Part shown: in pieces, positions 5,443 to 6,449 of the stretch
Layout of the letters: each line of letters starts with the position of its first letter
How positions within the stretch are numbered: the first letter of the stretch is position 1
Assembly (NCBI GenBank): GCA_900552395.1
Contig: URZJ01000106.1
Coordinates: 1-6,449, forward strand
Length of the DNA: 6,449 bases
Direction: 5' to 3'
Origin: an uncultured Collinsella sp.
GTDB lineage: Bacteria > Actinomycetota > Coriobacteriia > Coriobacteriales > Coriobacteriaceae
Program-made: the position numbers and the translations under genes
Notes under the pieces: model-generated
The model's input: the letters and a program-made list of their open reading frames with translations, nothing else
Told to the model about the DNA's origin: nothing
The model's database searches: none

Positions 5443-6412
5443 GAGCCTCCCCTCCCTTGCAGAAAAACGGAATGATCAGATCGTCAAAATCCTGAATCTC
5501 CTCGTGGCCAAAGCCTTCAAAGAACTCATGACGCTTTTCACAGGTCAGGTTGTTGTAGACTGCAAACTGCGTCGCCGGAGGACAGACGATATCGGCTGTG
5601 CCCGTGCCAAACAGCACGGGGCATTTGACCATGGGGGCAAAGTTCTTGGAATCGAAGTACGCCAGCTTGGCATAGGCTTCGTCGATACGAGTCGAGTCCT
5701 CGTCAAACCAGCGAGACCAATAGCGCAGGCCCTCGTAGGCAATGTCGTCGGCATCCAGATCCCAAACAAGGCGGAAATCCGACAGGAAGGGATAGAGGAT
5801 GGCGGCACGATTGATAAGCTCGCTATTAAGCGCGCAGGTCGCAATGCCCAAACCGCCGCCCTGTGATGCGCCGTTCACAAATACGCGGGAAAAATCGATG
5901 CCCTCGAGCTCGCGAACAATACGGCACAGAATGCGGATATCCTGGTGCGAGCGGACATAGTAGAGGTTGGCCGGGTCGCCATCGATACCGGCGACGATAT
6001 GGCCCGCGACCGTTGTGCCTTCAAATCCACCAATATCCTCGGAGGGGCCACCCTGGCCGGGGCAGTCGAGGGCAATGAGCGCCATGCCCATGCCCGCAAA
6101 CGACGCCTGCTCGAACCAGCTGCGGCTTGCACCCGGATAGCCGTGGAACTGTAACACCAGCGGCACGGGCTCGTCCGAGACGGGTTTAAGGTACTTGGCA
6201 TGCAGGCGAGCGCCACACATGCCGGTATACCAGAGGTCGAAAAACTGGCAGGTCACGGCATCTGTGACCGATGACGTCTCGATCGCATAGTCAAGCCCGA
6301 CCGCGTCGGCCTCGGCCATGCGATCCTTCCAAAAGAGATCGAAATCTGATGGACGGGGCATGGCGCCTCGATATTCACCAAATTGATGTTGTAGCTCCTG
6401 AGCACTTGGCAT
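5435..6412 (-). CDS. CE7 family acetyl esterase (acetyl xylan esterase/cephalosporin-C deacetylase type), likely sugar O-deacetylase
   Basis: The 325-residue alpha/beta hydrolase carries the CE7 set: RPSDFDLFW near the N-terminus (20-28), HGYPG (90-94) for the oxyanion region, PGQGG (118-122, variant of RGQGG), the elbow NGASQGGG with Ser183, YPFLSDF (207-213), GTADIVCPP with Asp274, and GFGHEE with His303. The length is that of B. pumilus acetyl xylan esterase (about 320). CE7 enzymes remove O-acetyl groups from small sugars and oligosaccharides and form hexamers. No signal peptide is seen, so it should act in the cytoplasm. Beside nanA, nanK and nanE, deacetylation of imported O-acetylated sialic acid is the likely job (inference). 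The ATG at 6412 fits homologue starts, though its best ribosome site (AAAGG) is 15 bases off; the frame stays open to the right edge, so a start further upstream is not excluded. Confidence 0.9.
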   Translation of the reverse strand: MPSAQELQHQFGEYRGAMPRPSDFDLFWKDRMAEADAVGLDYAIETSSVTDAVTCQFFDLWYTGMCGARLHAKYLKPVSDEPVPLVLQFHGYPGASRSWFEQASFAGMGMALIALDCPGQGGPSEDIGGFEGTTVAGHIVAGIDGDPANLYYVRSHQDIRILCRIVRELEGIDFSRVFVNGASQGGGLGIATCALNSELINRAAILYPFLSDFRLVWDLDADDIAYEGLRYWSRWFDEDSTRIDEAYAKLAYFDSKNFAPMVKCPVLFGTGTADIVCPPATQFAVYNNLTCEKRHEFFEGFGHEEIQDFDDLIIPFFCKGGEAHV

Positions 6413-6449
6413 GGCTCGTGAACCCAACCTTTCGAAATCGCAACGGAGG
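6413..6449 (-). other. Sequence upstream of the CE7 esterase, cut by the window edge
   Basis: These 37 bases hold AAAGG just before an in-frame TTG (6427), but no clear promoter and no stop in the esterase frame. Whether the operon begins here, or more nan genes such as a transporter lie further upstream, cannot be seen. Confidence 0.4.

Overview
The window reads as part of a high-GC, host-associated actinobacterial chromosome, most likely Coriobacteriia and perhaps Collinsella or a relative. The lineage call is an inference from the WhiA and RapZ sequence style, the GC-rich third codon positions and the gut-type sialic acid gene set; no rRNA or other marker is present. All seven genes are on the minus strand, so transcription runs from right to left.

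Right to centre (6412 down to 1637) is a sialic acid (nan) catabolic cluster. In transcription order it holds: a carbohydrate esterase family 7 (CE7, acetyl xylan esterase-like) protein with an intact catalytic triad; an overlapping, shortened relative whose nucleophile serine is glycine; a NanA-type N-acetylneuraminate lyase; a ROK-family kinase (probable N-acetylmannosamine kinase, NanK); and N-acetylmannosamine-6-phosphate epimerase (NanE). Together they would deacetylate an imported O-acetylated sugar, split sialic acid into ManNAc and pyruvate, phosphorylate the ManNAc and convert it to GlcNAc-6-P. No transporter, sialidase, NagA or NagB is in the window. The operon start lies at or beyond the right edge.

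The left part (1535 down to 1) holds rapZ and the first 202 codons of whiA. These are housekeeping regulators that usually sit together, commonly with yvcK between them; here yvcK is absent and the two genes are only 6 bases apart. A rho-independent terminator separates nanE from rapZ, and its U-tract runs directly into the rapZ ribosome binding site.

The intergenic gaps contain hairpins. The most striking is a 98-base nested inverted repeat between nanK and nanE. Its 18-pair outer stem is complete only in minus-strand RNA, because three pairs are G-U wobbles, and its tip is a UUCG tetraloop. Another 18-pair hairpin follows nanA. The two observations most worth following up are this RNA element and the active/inactive esterase pair.
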